A DNA stretch of 16,203 nucleotides from CADCVW01 sp035644935 (GTDB lineage Bacteria; Pseudomonadota; Alphaproteobacteria; Sphingomonadales; Sphingomonadaceae), in assembly GCA_035644935.1 (NCBI GenBank), contig DASQNO010000064.1:1-16203 (forward strand), given 5' to 3'. Under the pieces are notes generated by a model. It ran no database searches. It was not told the origin of the DNA and saw only the letters and a program-made list of their open reading frames with translations. The position numbers were made by a program, and so were the translations under genes. Shown piece by piece: positions 7,404 through 14,974 of the stretch (positions within the stretch are counted from its first letter, which is position 1; each line of letters begins with the position of its first letter).

Positions 7404-7409
7404 AGGAGG
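7404..7409 (+). promoter_or_regulatory. Strong AGGAGG Shine-Dalgarno upstream of dgoK
   Basis: A perfect AGGAGG that does not sit at a usual distance from any in-frame dgoK start. TTG 7411 is one base away and ATG 7447 is 37 bases away. A TTG at 7416 is at ideal spacing but in a different frame. It bears on the true dgoK start, which remains unsettled. Confidence 0.45.
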
Positions 7410-7446
7410 CTTGAGTTGGCGGGCGCGAAGCCGCATCGTCGCGGCC

Positions 7447-8379
7447 ATGACAACAGGCACAGGCGCAACCGGCCCGGGCGCTTCCAGCACAGGCTGGAAC
7501 GACGGCTTCATCTCGGTCGATTGGGGGACCACCAATCGGCGGGCGTACCTCATCGGCGCGGACGGGCGGCAGCGCGACGAGATGGAGGACGACCAGGGCA
7601 TATTGTCGGTCGCCACCGGCCAGTTCCACGGCGCAGTGCAGGAGATCCGCGCGCGGCTCGGCGACCGGCCGCTGCTGATGGGTGGGATGATCGGGTCCAA
7701 CCGCGGCTGGGTGGAGGCGCCTTACGTGGCCTGTCCGGCGGGGATCGAGGACCTCGCCAAGGCGCTGCGCTGGATCGAGGGAGGGCGCGCGGCGATCGTG
7801 CCGGGCGTGTCGTACCGCAACGGCCGCGCGGCGGACGTGATGCGGGGCGAGGAGGTGCAGATACTGGGCGCGGTGGCGGCGGGCACGATCCCGGCGGACT
7901 GCATTGTCTGCCACCCGGGAACGCACAACAAGTGGATCGTCGTGGAAGGCGGGCGGATCACCTCGTTCCGCACGATCATGACGGGCGAACTGTTCAGCCT
8001 GCTGCGTGAGCACAGCATCCTGGCCGACCTATTGGGGGGCGATGCGAGCCCGGGCGCAGCGTTCGACGAGGGCGTGGATTACGGGCTGGGCAACGACGAT
8101 GTGGTGGCGGAGCTGTTTTCGATCCGGGCGCGCGTGCTGCTGGGCGCTGGGGAGCGGTCGGCGGCGGCGTCGTACGCGAGCGGGCTGCTGATCGGCGGCG
8201 ACGCGCGGGTCGGCCTGCGCGCGGCGCCGGAAGGGGAGGAGATCATCGTCATGGGCCGGCCGGAGCTGACCGAACTCTTCGCGCGGGCGATCGCGCGGGT
8301 GGGGCGCGGGGTGCGGGAGGTGGACGGCGAGGAGGCGTTCGTCGCCGGCACGCGCGCGATCGCGGAGCTGTTGCGGTGA
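7447..8379 (+). CDS. dgoK: 2-dehydro-3-deoxygalactonokinase
   Basis: This 310-residue protein matches the DgoK family along its length. VDWGTTN (24-30) is the phosphate-binding start of the sugar kinase fold. MGGMIGSN (78-85), MRGEE (132-136), PGTHNKW (157-163) and FRTIMTGEL (174-182) follow in the E. coli order. It phosphorylates 2-dehydro-3-deoxy-galactonate with ATP, giving the substrate of the next gene's aldolase. The ATG at 7447 is preferred because the family begins just before the DWG motif. The frame stays open to a TTG at 7411, with a strong AGGAGG only one base before it, too close to be ideal. The N-terminal Thr/Gly/Ser-rich 18 residues are not a family feature. The stop overlaps the dgoA start as GTGA. 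The roughly 110 bp before it may hold a promoter or allow read-through from the cyclase gene. Confidence 0.94.
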   Translation: MTTGTGATGPGASSTGWNDGFISVDWGTTNRRAYLIGADGRQRDEMEDDQGILSVATGQFHGAVQEIRARLGDRPLLMGGMIGSNRGWVEAPYVACPAGIEDLAKALRWIEGGRAAIVPGVSYRNGRAADVMRGEEVQILGAVAAGTIPADCIVCHPGTHNKWIVVEGGRITSFRTIMTGELFSLLREHSILADLLGGDASPGAAFDEGVDYGLGNDDVVAELFSIRARVLLGAGERSAAASYASGLLIGGDARVGLRAAPEGEEIIVMGRPELTELFARAIARVGRGVREVDGEEAFVAGTRAIAELLR

Positions 8380-9005
8380 GCGCGGCGGAAAACCTGCGCA
8401 GGACGATGGCTGAGTGCCCGCTGGTGGCGATCATCCGCGGCGTGACGCCGGACGAGGTGGTGGCGATCGGCGAGGCGATCTTCGCGGCGGGCATCCGGAT
8501 CATCGAAGTGCCGCTGAACTCGCCCGACCCGCTGGCGAGCATCGAACGGCTGGCGGCGGTGATGGGCGAGCGCGCGATCGTCGGCGCGGGCACGGTGCTG
8601 AACGTCGCGGACGTGGCGCGGGTGCGCGACGCGGGCGGGCGGATCGTCGTGTCGCCGAGCGGCGATGCAGAGGTGATCGCGGCGACGGTGGCGGCGGGGA
8701 TGATCTCCGCGCCCGGCTATTTCACGCCGACCGAGGCGTTCGCGGCGTTGAAGGCGGGGGCGCATGCGCTGAAGCTGTTCCCGGCGGAGGCGGCGCCGCC
8801 GGCGGTGGTCAAGGCGCAGCGCGCGGTGCTGCCTAAGGACGTGCCGCTGATCGTCGTCGGCGGGGTGACGCCGGACAACATGGGCGCGTACTTGGCCGCG
8901 GGAGCGAACGGGTTCGGGCTGGGCGGCGGCGTGTACAAGCCCGGGCAGACGCCGGACCAGGTGGGTGCGCAGGCGCGGTCGTATGTGGCGGGTTTAAAAG
9001 CATGA
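8376..9005 (+). CDS. dgoA: 2-dehydro-3-deoxy-6-phosphogalactonate aldolase
   Basis: This 209-residue class I aldolase has the KDPG/KDPGal fold throughout. AIIRGVTPDE (18-27), IIEVPLNSP with catalytic E44, and IVGAGTVL (68-75) are present. The Schiff-base lysine is K133 in ALKLFPAE, and the phosphate-binding VVGGVTPDNM follows. EVPLNSP and the GLGGGVYKPGQ ending resemble E. coli DgoA more than the KDPG aldolase Eda. It splits KDPGal into pyruvate and glyceraldehyde 3-phosphate. The GTG start lies in a GTGA overlap with dgoK and its stop in an ATGA overlap with the dehydrogenase gene, so the three are almost certainly translated as a coupled unit. The length is standard for the family. Confidence 0.95.
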   Translation: MSAAENLRRTMAECPLVAIIRGVTPDEVVAIGEAIFAAGIRIIEVPLNSPDPLASIERLAAVMGERAIVGAGTVLNVADVARVRDAGGRIVVSPSGDAEVIAATVAAGMISAPGYFTPTEAFAALKAGAHALKLFPAEAAPPAVVKAQRAVLPKDVPLIVVGGVTPDNMGAYLAAGANGFGLGGGVYKPGQTPDQVGAQARSYVAGLKA

Positions 9006-9931
9006 CGCCGATCGGGATCATCGGGTTCGGCAAGATTTCCGCCGACCAGCACGCGCCGGCGATCGCGGGCGGCGGGCGGTTCGAGCTGGTCGCGGCCACG
9101 AACCGGTCGCCGCTGACGCTGGACGGCGTCGCGACGTACCAGGACCACGCGCAGATGCTGCGCGAGACGCCAATGGACGCGGTGGCGGTGAACACGCCGC
9201 CGGGGCCGCGATACCAGCTGGCCCGCGACTGCCTCCAAGCGGGCAAGCACGTGATGCTGGAGAAGCCGCCGGGGGTAACGCTGGGCGAGGTCGAGGCGCT
9301 GGCGCGGCTCGCGGCCGAGCGCGGCGTGACGCTGATGACGACGTGGCACGCGCAGGAGAACGACGCGGTGCTGGCGGCGGCGGAACTGATGCGGGCGGGG
9401 CCGATCGCCGGCATCGACGTGTTCTGGCACGAGGACGTGCGCAAATGGCATCCGGGGCAGGCGTGGATCTGGGAGCCGGGGGGCTTCGGCGTGTTCGATC
9501 CGGGGATCAACGCGCTGTCCATCCTGACGCGGATCGTGCCGGGGGCGCTGATCGTGCGCGGGGCCAAGCTGGCGGTGCCGGCGAACAAGGCGATGCCCAT
9601 CGCCGTAGAATTAGAAATGGCCAGCCCGGCCGTGACGGGCGCAATCGCGGCGAGCTTCGACTTCCGGTACACGCAAGGCGAGCGGTGGACGATCGAGGCG
9701 GTGATGGCCTCGGGCCAGCGCGTGCTGCTGAGCGATGGCGGGGCGCGGCTGAGCGTCGATGGGACCGAGCGCGTCGCGCCGGACGACAGCGGCGAGTATC
9801 CGCGGCTGTACGCCCGCTTCGCCGAGCTGATCGCGGCCGGGCGCAGCCATGTCGACCTGGAGCCGCTGCGCGTCGTCGCGGACGCGTTCATGATGGGCGC
9901 GCGGGAAGAGGTGGAGGCGTTCCAGGAATAA
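9002..9931 (+). CDS. D-galactose 1-dehydrogenase (Gfo/Idh/MocA family)
   Basis: This 309-residue oxidoreductase has an N-terminal Rossmann domain (GIIGFGKISADQH, 5-17). The conserved EKPPG lysine is K88. The C-terminal domain carries EDVRKWHPGQAWIWEPGG and then FDPGINALSI, with D166 and N170 in the positions of the catalytic pair. That segment is shared by Pseudomonas galactose dehydrogenase and Azospirillum L-arabinose 1-dehydrogenase, which both oxidise the sugar C1 to a lactone with NAD(P). Galactose is favoured because the gene overlaps dgoA and the pathway neighbours process galactonate; L-arabinose or D-fucose may also be accepted. The lactonase that would act on the product is not in the window. 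The start is the ATG of an ATGA overlap. Confidence 0.88.
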   Translation: MTPIGIIGFGKISADQHAPAIAGGGRFELVAATNRSPLTLDGVATYQDHAQMLRETPMDAVAVNTPPGPRYQLARDCLQAGKHVMLEKPPGVTLGEVEALARLAAERGVTLMTTWHAQENDAVLAAAELMRAGPIAGIDVFWHEDVRKWHPGQAWIWEPGGFGVFDPGINALSILTRIVPGALIVRGAKLAVPANKAMPIAVELEMASPAVTGAIAASFDFRYTQGERWTIEAVMASGQRVLLSDGGARLSVDGTERVAPDDSGEYPRLYARFAELIAAGRSHVDLEPLRVVADAFMMGAREEVEAFQE

Positions 9932-9971
9932 GCGGAGTGACCGCCACCGGCGCAGCGGCTAGGCGGGCGCG

Positions 9972-12734
9972 ATGATCCTGTGGGGAGCCCTGGTCGGCGC
10001 GGTGCTCGGGTGGGCGCTGGCGGAGTTCGAAGGCTACGGGCTGGTGCTGGGGCTGCTGGTCGGCAGCGCGGCCGGTTGGGCCGGGCGGCGCGCGGTTCGG
10101 TCCGAGATCGAGGCGGCGACGCGCGACCTGCGGGCGCAGGTCATGACGTTGAGCGAGGAACGGACGGCGGGGCCGGTCGCCGCCGTAGAGGTCGCAACCG
10201 TGCCGCGCGTAGTGCGGGTGGCAGAGAGCCGTACCGGCGCAGCGGCTGAGCTGCCGGCGTTCGAAGTCGCCGCGAGCTCTGCCGAGCCTGAAGAGCGATA
10301 CATGCCGGAGCCTCCTGCGCGGCCCGCGGACGCGGCGGGCGCGGCATGGGGCGCGGTCACCGGCTGGTTCTTGGGCGGCAACACGATCGTGCGCGTCGGG
10401 CTGGTCATTCTCTTCGTCGGCCTGTCGTTCCTGGCGCGCTACGCCGCTGCGGCGGGGCTGTTTCCGATCGAGCTGCGGCTGGGACTGGTGGCGGCGGTCG
10501 GGGTGGCGCTGCTGGCGGTGGGGTTCCGCACGCGGGTCGAGCGGCCGGGGTTCGCGCTTGCGCTGCAGGGCACGGGCGTGGCGGCGATCTACCTCACCAT
10601 CTTCGCGGGGGCGCGGCTGTTCGGGCTGCTGCCGCCGGTGCTGGCGTATGGATTGATGATCGCGGTGTGCGCGTTGGCGTGCGCGCTGGCGCTGGTCCAG
10701 AACGCGCAGGTGCTGGCCGTCGCGTCGTTCGCGGGCGGGTTCGCCGTTCCACTGCTGCTGGGGCGCGGCGAGGGCGGCACGGCGGCGCTGTTCAGCTACT
10801 ACACGCTGCTGAACCTCGCGGTGCTGTTCATCGCGGGGCGCAGGTCGTGGCGCGCGGTGAACCTGGTCGGGTTTTTCGCCACCTTCGGCGCGGCGGCGGC
10901 TTGGGGCGCGGCGCATTACGAGCCCGGGGACTACGCGGTGGCGCAGCCGTTCCTGGCGGTGTCGGTGCTGATCTACGTCGCGGCGGCCGCCCTGTACGCG
11001 CGCAACACGCCGGGGCGGCACGGCCATGTCGTCGACGCGACCCTGCTGTTCGGGCCGGCGCTGGCGGGATTCGCGCTGCAGGTCGGGATGGTCGAGCGTT
11101 GGGCGATGGGCGCGGCGTGGTCGGCGGTGGCGTTCGGAGCGCTGTACCTGCTGCTGGCGGCGGGAACGCGGCGGCGGCAGGGGTTCGAGGTTCTGAACGG
11201 CGGCGCGCTGGCGATCGGGGTGGGGTTCCTGACGCTGGCGGTGCCGTTGGCCGCGGGCGCGGGGTGGACATCGGCGGCGTGGGCGGTCGAAGGCGCGGGC
11301 GCGGTATGGGTCGGCGCGCGGCAGCGGCGATGGGGACCGCGGGCGTTCGGGCTCGCCCTGCAGGCGGCAGCGGCTTTGGTGTTCGTCGCGGACTTCGACG
11401 GCAACATATCGGCGGTGCCTTTGGTCAACGGCGCGTTCCTAGGCGCGATGCTGATCGCGGCGGCGGCGCTGGCGACGTCGTGGTGGCTGCGGAGGCCGTC
11501 ACCCGAAGGCGAGACCGCGCTGGCGCGGCGGTACAGGCGAATGGAGGCGACGCTGGGCGCGCCCGTGTTCCTTCTGGGGTTCGCCGCCTGGGTTTCGGCG
11601 TGGACGATCGAGGCCAACCGGGCGCTGCCGGGCGGCGGGCCGGTGTTCGACGCGTCGATGCAGCGGCTGCTGGCGATGCTGGCGTTCGTGCTCGGTGCGT
11701 GGGGAGCGGCGGTGATCGGGCGGCGGGCGCAGTGGGCGGTGGCAACGTGGCCGTCGCTTGCGACGTTGCCGGTCCTGGTGCTGGCGTTCGTCGCGGGCCT
11801 GTTCGCAGGCTCGCACGTGCTCGACCTGCCGGATTTGGCGATCTGGGTCATGGCGATCGCGGTGCATATGCACCTCGTTCATCGGAACGACTTAGGCGGG
11901 GCGGAGCCGCGGCTGATTCGCGCGACGCTGGCGGGCGGCGTGCTGCTGGGCACCGCGATGCTGGCGGACTGCATATGGCTGGGGCTGGATCGGGCGGGGG
12001 CGTGGGACACGTCGTGGCCGGGAGTGGCGTTCGTCGGCGCTGGGACCGCGGTGCTGGCGCTGCTGACCGTGGGCGCGCGGCCCGGGCGGGCGGCGGCGAG
12101 GGGTTGGCCGATCGACCGGCACCCGTCTGCCTTCCTATGGAACGCGGCGGCGCCGATCGCCGCGATCGTTCTGGCCGGCGCGGGAGCGACGGCGCTGGGC
12201 GCGTCGGGGCGGGTCGATCCCGTGCCGTTCCTGCCCCTGTTCAACCCGGTTGACCTGGCGTTGGCGGCGGCGGCAGCGACGCTGTTCCGGTGGCGGCGGG
12301 TGGCATTGTCGTCGGGTTACGAGGGGCCAGGGGTCGCGGCGCTGCGCGGCGGCGGCGCGGTGGCGGCGCTGGCCGGGCTGGCGTTTCTGACGGTGACCGG
12401 AGCGTGGCTTCGCACCGCGCATCATCTGGCCGGCGTGCCGTGGGAGAGCGACGCATTGGGCGGAAGTTTCGTCGTGCAGACGGGGCTGGCGATCCTTTGG
12501 ACGCTGCTGGCGCTGGCGCTGATGACCTATGCGCATCGCCGGCGGAGCCGCAACGCATGGTTGGCGGGGGCGGGGCTGCTCGGACTGGTGGTGGTCAAGC
12601 TGGCGCTGGTCGACCTGATGAATGCCGGCGGGGCGGAGCGCATCGTGACGTTCATCGCGGTGGGCGGGCTGATGCTGGTCGTGGGGTACCTGGCGCCGCT
12701 GCCGCCCAAGGCGAGCGCGCGGGTTCCCGGTTGA
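9972..12734 (+). CDS. DUF2339 family polytopic membrane protein
   Basis: This 920-residue protein is largely a chain of hydrophobic segments of membrane-helix length, roughly two dozen. Residues 1-40 hold an N-terminal hairpin, followed by a charged, probably helical stretch (RSEIEAATRDLRAQVMTLSEE) and an Ala/Pro/Glu-rich linker to about 115. The DUF2339 signature then starts with WFLGGNTIVRVGLVILFVGL near 132 and continues through QGTGVAAIYLTIF and FAGGFAVPLLLGRGEGG. The function of the family is unknown; I assign none. The gene begins 40 bp after the galactose dehydrogenase stop on the same strand, with a weak ribosome binding site, so it may share the upstream transcript, though nothing in the family links it to sugar use. 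It ends 74 bp before a converging gene. Confidence 0.9.
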   Translation: MILWGALVGAVLGWALAEFEGYGLVLGLLVGSAAGWAGRRAVRSEIEAATRDLRAQVMTLSEERTAGPVAAVEVATVPRVVRVAESRTGAAAELPAFEVAASSAEPEERYMPEPPARPADAAGAAWGAVTGWFLGGNTIVRVGLVILFVGLSFLARYAAAAGLFPIELRLGLVAAVGVALLAVGFRTRVERPGFALALQGTGVAAIYLTIFAGARLFGLLPPVLAYGLMIAVCALACALALVQNAQVLAVASFAGGFAVPLLLGRGEGGTAALFSYYTLLNLAVLFIAGRRSWRAVNLVGFFATFGAAAAWGAAHYEPGDYAVAQPFLAVSVLIYVAAAALYARNTPGRHGHVVDATLLFGPALAGFALQVGMVERWAMGAAWSAVAFGALYLLLAAGTRRRQGFEVLNGGALAIGVGFLTLAVPLAAGAGWTSAAWAVEGAGAVWVGARQRRWGPRAFGLALQAAAALVFVADFDGNISAVPLVNGAFLGAMLIAAAALATSWWLRRPSPEGETALARRYRRMEATLGAPVFLLGFAAWVSAWTIEANRALPGGGPVFDASMQRLLAMLAFVLGAWGAAVIGRRAQWAVATWPSLATLPVLVLAFVAGLFAGSHVLDLPDLAIWVMAIAVHMHLVHRNDLGGAEPRLIRATLAGGVLLGTAMLADCIWLGLDRAGAWDTSWPGVAFVGAGTAVLALLTVGARPGRAAARGWPIDRHPSAFLWNAAAPIAAIVLAGAGATALGASGRVDPVPFLPLFNPVDLALAAAAATLFRWRRVALSSGYEGPGVAALRGGGAVAALAGLAFLTVTGAWLRTAHHLAGVPWESDALGGSFVVQTGLAILWTLLALALMTYAHRRRSRNAWLAGAGLLGLVVVKLALVDLMNAGGAERIVTFIAVGGLMLVVGYLAPLPPKASARVPG

Positions 12735-12808
12735 GGCTCACGGCATGGTCGTCGCGAGCGGGGGTGGCGTTGCAGGTCGACTGTTGGTCACGCCCCATCT
12801 GAGCTGAC

Positions 12809-13936
12809 CTAACCTTTGGTATAGGTGCCGATGCCCTCGCTTAAGTAGGCATTGTTTGCTTCGCGTAGCTCGGCAGCCGCCTCGTCGTAGAGGAAGGGGA
12901 GGAAGGCGTAGCGGGTGCCGATGGTCACGGGGGAGGCCTCGTGGAGCAACGAGCAGGAGAAAACCACGGCGCCACCCGTCGGAGCGCGGTAGGTGGCGCG
13001 ACCGAATTCCGGAAAGCGCAGGTCGCCACCCTGATAATCGTCGGCATTGAGGTTGATCGTGACCGCGAAACGGCGGTGGGCGGTACCTTTGGTCGTGTTG
13101 TCACGATGCGGCCGGAAGTGGCCTCCCTCCTCCGCATCGTAGCAGGCGACGATGTAGCGTTCCATGCGCGTGGCACGAAATTGAAAGGCGCGCTGGATCA
13201 TCGGAGCGAGGCGGCGGCGCACGCGCAAGGCAAGCTGCTGCTGCAGCGCTTGGTCCTGGAGAAGGTGGTCGCGTCGGCGCTTGTGGCTCCGATCGGTCAT
13301 CATCACCGTTTTGCCATCCACTTCTCGCATGAAGCCCGAGTCTTCCCCGCCATCTGCCCTAAAGAGCGCGATAAGGTGGCGGCAGAGCTCCGGCTCGAAG
13401 ACATTTGGCACCACGAGCACCGGCGCGGTGGGCGCGAGCAACGGTGCCGTCGCCTCGGCTTCGAGCGCGGCCAGCGCGGCGACGCCGTCCTCGATCGGAA
13501 ACAAGCTTTGCACGCGCAAGGTGCGGTCGAGAAGCAACCAGTGCGGGCGATAAGCGCCGGCCGGCGTGTCGGCACCGTAAAGGCGACTCACGTTGCGTTC
13601 GTAATCGAGGAAGAAGCGGATGCCTGGGATCTGCTGCGCGATACGCCCTTGCTGGACATCCGAAGGATCAACGGTGACGCCGAAGAAGCAGGCGCGTCGG
13701 TCGTCGAACAGAGACCTCCTCCCCTGCACGAGGGCGAGGGCCGAAGCGCTTTGCGCCTCACTCGCCTGGCCGAAGAAGAGAAGCAGGACCGGGCGCCCTG
13801 CGACGGTGTCGAAGACGTAGTCCGGCGAGCCGCCGAGTGCCGGCGCACGGAACCAGGGCGCCAGATCGCCGGGCATCAACGGGAGGTTTGCCGCTCTGGC
13901 GGGCACGGCGTCGTCGACGGATGAAGTGCTGGCCAT
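12809..13936 (-). CDS. Fusion of a peroxiredoxin-like domain and a 2-oxoglutarate/Fe(II) dioxygenase (prolyl 4-hydroxylase type)
   Basis: This 375-residue protein has two domains. Residues 20-165 have the AhpC/TSA (redoxin) pattern: PGDLAPWFRAPAL, GRPVLLLFFGQASEAQSASAL, FFGVTVDPSD, FFLDYERNVSRLYGAD and RPHWLLLDRTLRV. The peroxidatic cysteine expected near residue 60 is absent. Residues 170-350 form a double-stranded beta-helix dioxygenase with the iron site H277-x-D279 (HRD) and H332 (LLHEASPV), and R342 for 2-oxoglutarate. Oxygenases of this type hydroxylate protein or peptide side chains; the target is unknown. The start at 13936 was chosen because the longer frame (from 14092) adds 52 residues without family character and would overlap the divergent gene. 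There is no signal peptide. The neighbouring divergent heme protein and this oxygen-using enzyme may share a redox theme, which is speculative. Confidence 0.85.
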   Translation of the reverse strand: MASTSSVDDAVPARAANLPLMPGDLAPWFRAPALGGSPDYVFDTVAGRPVLLLFFGQASEAQSASALALVQGRRSLFDDRRACFFGVTVDPSDVQQGRIAQQIPGIRFFLDYERNVSRLYGADTPAGAYRPHWLLLDRTLRVQSLFPIEDGVAALAALEAEATAPLLAPTAPVLVVPNVFEPELCRHLIALFRADGGEDSGFMREVDGKTVMMTDRSHKRRRDHLLQDQALQQQLALRVRRRLAPMIQRAFQFRATRMERYIVACYDAEEGGHFRPHRDNTTKGTAHRRFAVTINLNADDYQGGDLRFPEFGRATYRAPTGGAVVFSCSLLHEASPVTIGTRYAFLPFLYDEAAAELREANNAYLSEGIGTYTKG

Positions 13937-14076
13937 CAACGCTTTATCGTCCGGCGTGGAGCAGGGATCAACGCCCCTGCGGTGGGCGCAACCTGCCGCG
14001 GCGGCTGATCGCCGATGCGAGCTTCTAGCTGACGGTTCTTGCAAATGCTTCGCGATAGCAGCATGCCGTAACGGTG
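13937..14076. promoter_or_regulatory. Divergent promoter region between the dioxygenase fusion and MsrQ-like genes
   Basis: About 140 bp without a supported gene separate two divergent starts, so it probably carries both promoters. It includes a GCAGGG/CCCTGC inverted repeat (13961-13980, six-base arms, eight-base spacer). I see no convincing -35/-10 pair. The longer open frame of the dioxygenase gene crosses it but lacks family character there. Confidence 0.4.
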
Positions 14077-14676
14077 ATGCGCTCTCGATCATCTTGGCTG
14101 GTGTGGGGCCTGCTGGCGGCGCCCGCCGTGTGGTTTGTGTCCGTTGCCGAAGGTCAAAGCGCTGAGGACCTCGAGTCTCTGCTGCACCCCACGGGGGAGT
14201 TGTCGGCGCGGTTGTTGATTGTTGCGCTGGCGCTGACGCCGCTTGGCAAGCTGTTCCCGCGCGCCCGCGCGGTGCGGTGGCTGCTGGGGCGCAGGCGGGC
14301 GATCGGGGTGGCGGCGTTCGGATATGCGGCGCTGCATACGCTGTTCTATGTCGCGGCGATGGGATCGGCGGACGACATGCTCGCCGAACTGGGCGCGACG
14401 GGCATCTGGACGGGGTGGGCGGCGCTGGCGCTGCTGGCGCCGCTGGCGCTGACCAGCACCGACCGGGCGCAGCGGTGGCTTCGCAGCGGATGGAAGCGGT
14501 TGCAGCGGCTGGCCTATCCCGCCGCGGTGCTGACGCTGGCGCATTGGGCTCTGGTTCATAACGACACGTGGACAGCGGTCGCGCATTTCGCGCCGCTGGC
14601 GCTGTTGCAGATATTACGCGTTCTAAACCGCTCCGGCGCGCGCGCCGGGCTCAACGAAAGGCAATCCCATGCGTAG
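14077..14676 (+). CDS. Ferric-reductase-like heme membrane protein (MsrQ-like)
   Basis: The protein has 199 residues from the ATG at 14077; a GTG lies directly before it. It has the five-to-six-helix layout of MsrQ and the ferric reductase transmembrane family. HPTGELSARLLIVALALTPL matches the conserved first heme-region helix, followed by LLGRRRAIGVAAFGYAALHTLFYV. The histidines of the latter (H87) and of the LAHWALVHND segment (H156, H161) are the candidate heme ligands. In E. coli MsrQ passes quinol electrons to the molybdopterin enzyme MsrP for repair of oxidised methionine in the periplasm. No msrP gene is present here; instead a small PepSY protein gene overlaps the end by eight bases. 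So it may serve another acceptor, and msrQ is not used as a symbol. No clear ribosome binding site. Confidence 0.85.
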   Translation: MRSRSSWLVWGLLAAPAVWFVSVAEGQSAEDLESLLHPTGELSARLLIVALALTPLGKLFPRARAVRWLLGRRRAIGVAAFGYAALHTLFYVAAMGSADDMLAELGATGIWTGWAALALLAPLALTSTDRAQRWLRSGWKRLQRLAYPAAVLTLAHWALVHNDTWTAVAHFAPLALLQILRVLNRSGARAGLNERQSHA

Positions 14677-14971
14677 ACTGATCATCCTGGCGGCGCTCGC
14701 CGCGCCGTTCGCCGCGTTGGAAACTCCGGCGGCGGCGACGGGGGCGATGACCTGCAACGCGCCCAAGGCCAAGTGGAAGGGCGAGCCGGCGCTCGTGAAG
14801 AAGATCACGGCGGAAGGGTGGAAGGTCCGCAAGTCCAAGGTCGATGGCGGATGCTACGAGGTGTACGGCACCGATCCGCAGGGTAATCGGGTCGAGGCCT
14901 ATTTCCACCCGGTGACGCTGGAGAAGCTGCTCGTGTCGCGGCGCGGGGAGGTGCTGTTTCGCAAGAAGTAG
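14669..14971 (+). CDS. Small exported PepSY-domain protein
   Basis: This 100-residue protein has a clear signal peptide: MRRLIILAALAAPFAALETPAAA, with cleavage likely near residue 23. The mature part has the PepSY-like pattern ALVKKITAEGWKVRKSKVDGGCYEVYGTDPQG, then VEAYFHPVTLEKLL, the short beta-sheet form found in standalone periplasmic proteins. Two cysteines (C29, C62) could form a disulfide. The gene overlaps the heme membrane protein gene by eight bases, so the two are co-translated and likely work together at the membrane, perhaps as a partner or regulator of heme-dependent electron transfer; this role is inferred. The stop lies three bases from the end of the converging DUF1190 gene. 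Confidence 0.85.
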   Translation: MRRLIILAALAAPFAALETPAAATGAMTCNAPKAKWKGEPALVKKITAEGWKVRKSKVDGGCYEVYGTDPQGNRVEAYFHPVTLEKLLVSRRGEVLFRKK

Positions 14972-14974
14972 GCG

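Noticed and set aside
5665..8013. A 782-codon open frame on the minus strand across the cyclase and dgoK genes
   Set aside because: It is antisense to two well-supported genes, is rich in Arg/His/Pro/Gln with no domain, and is the usual by-product of high GC.
9946..10247. A 15-base direct repeat (ACCGGCGCAGCGGCT) at 9946-9960 and 10233-10247
   Set aside because: Short, once repeated, and built from GC-rich words common here; no attachment-site or mobile-element context.
12735..12808. Possible terminator between the converging DUF2339 and dioxygenase genes
   Set aside because: I found no stable stem followed by a T-run in this 74-bp gap.
13937..14092. A 52-residue N-terminal extension of the dioxygenase fusion
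   Set aside because: The residues lack family character and would overlap the start of the divergent MsrQ-like gene.
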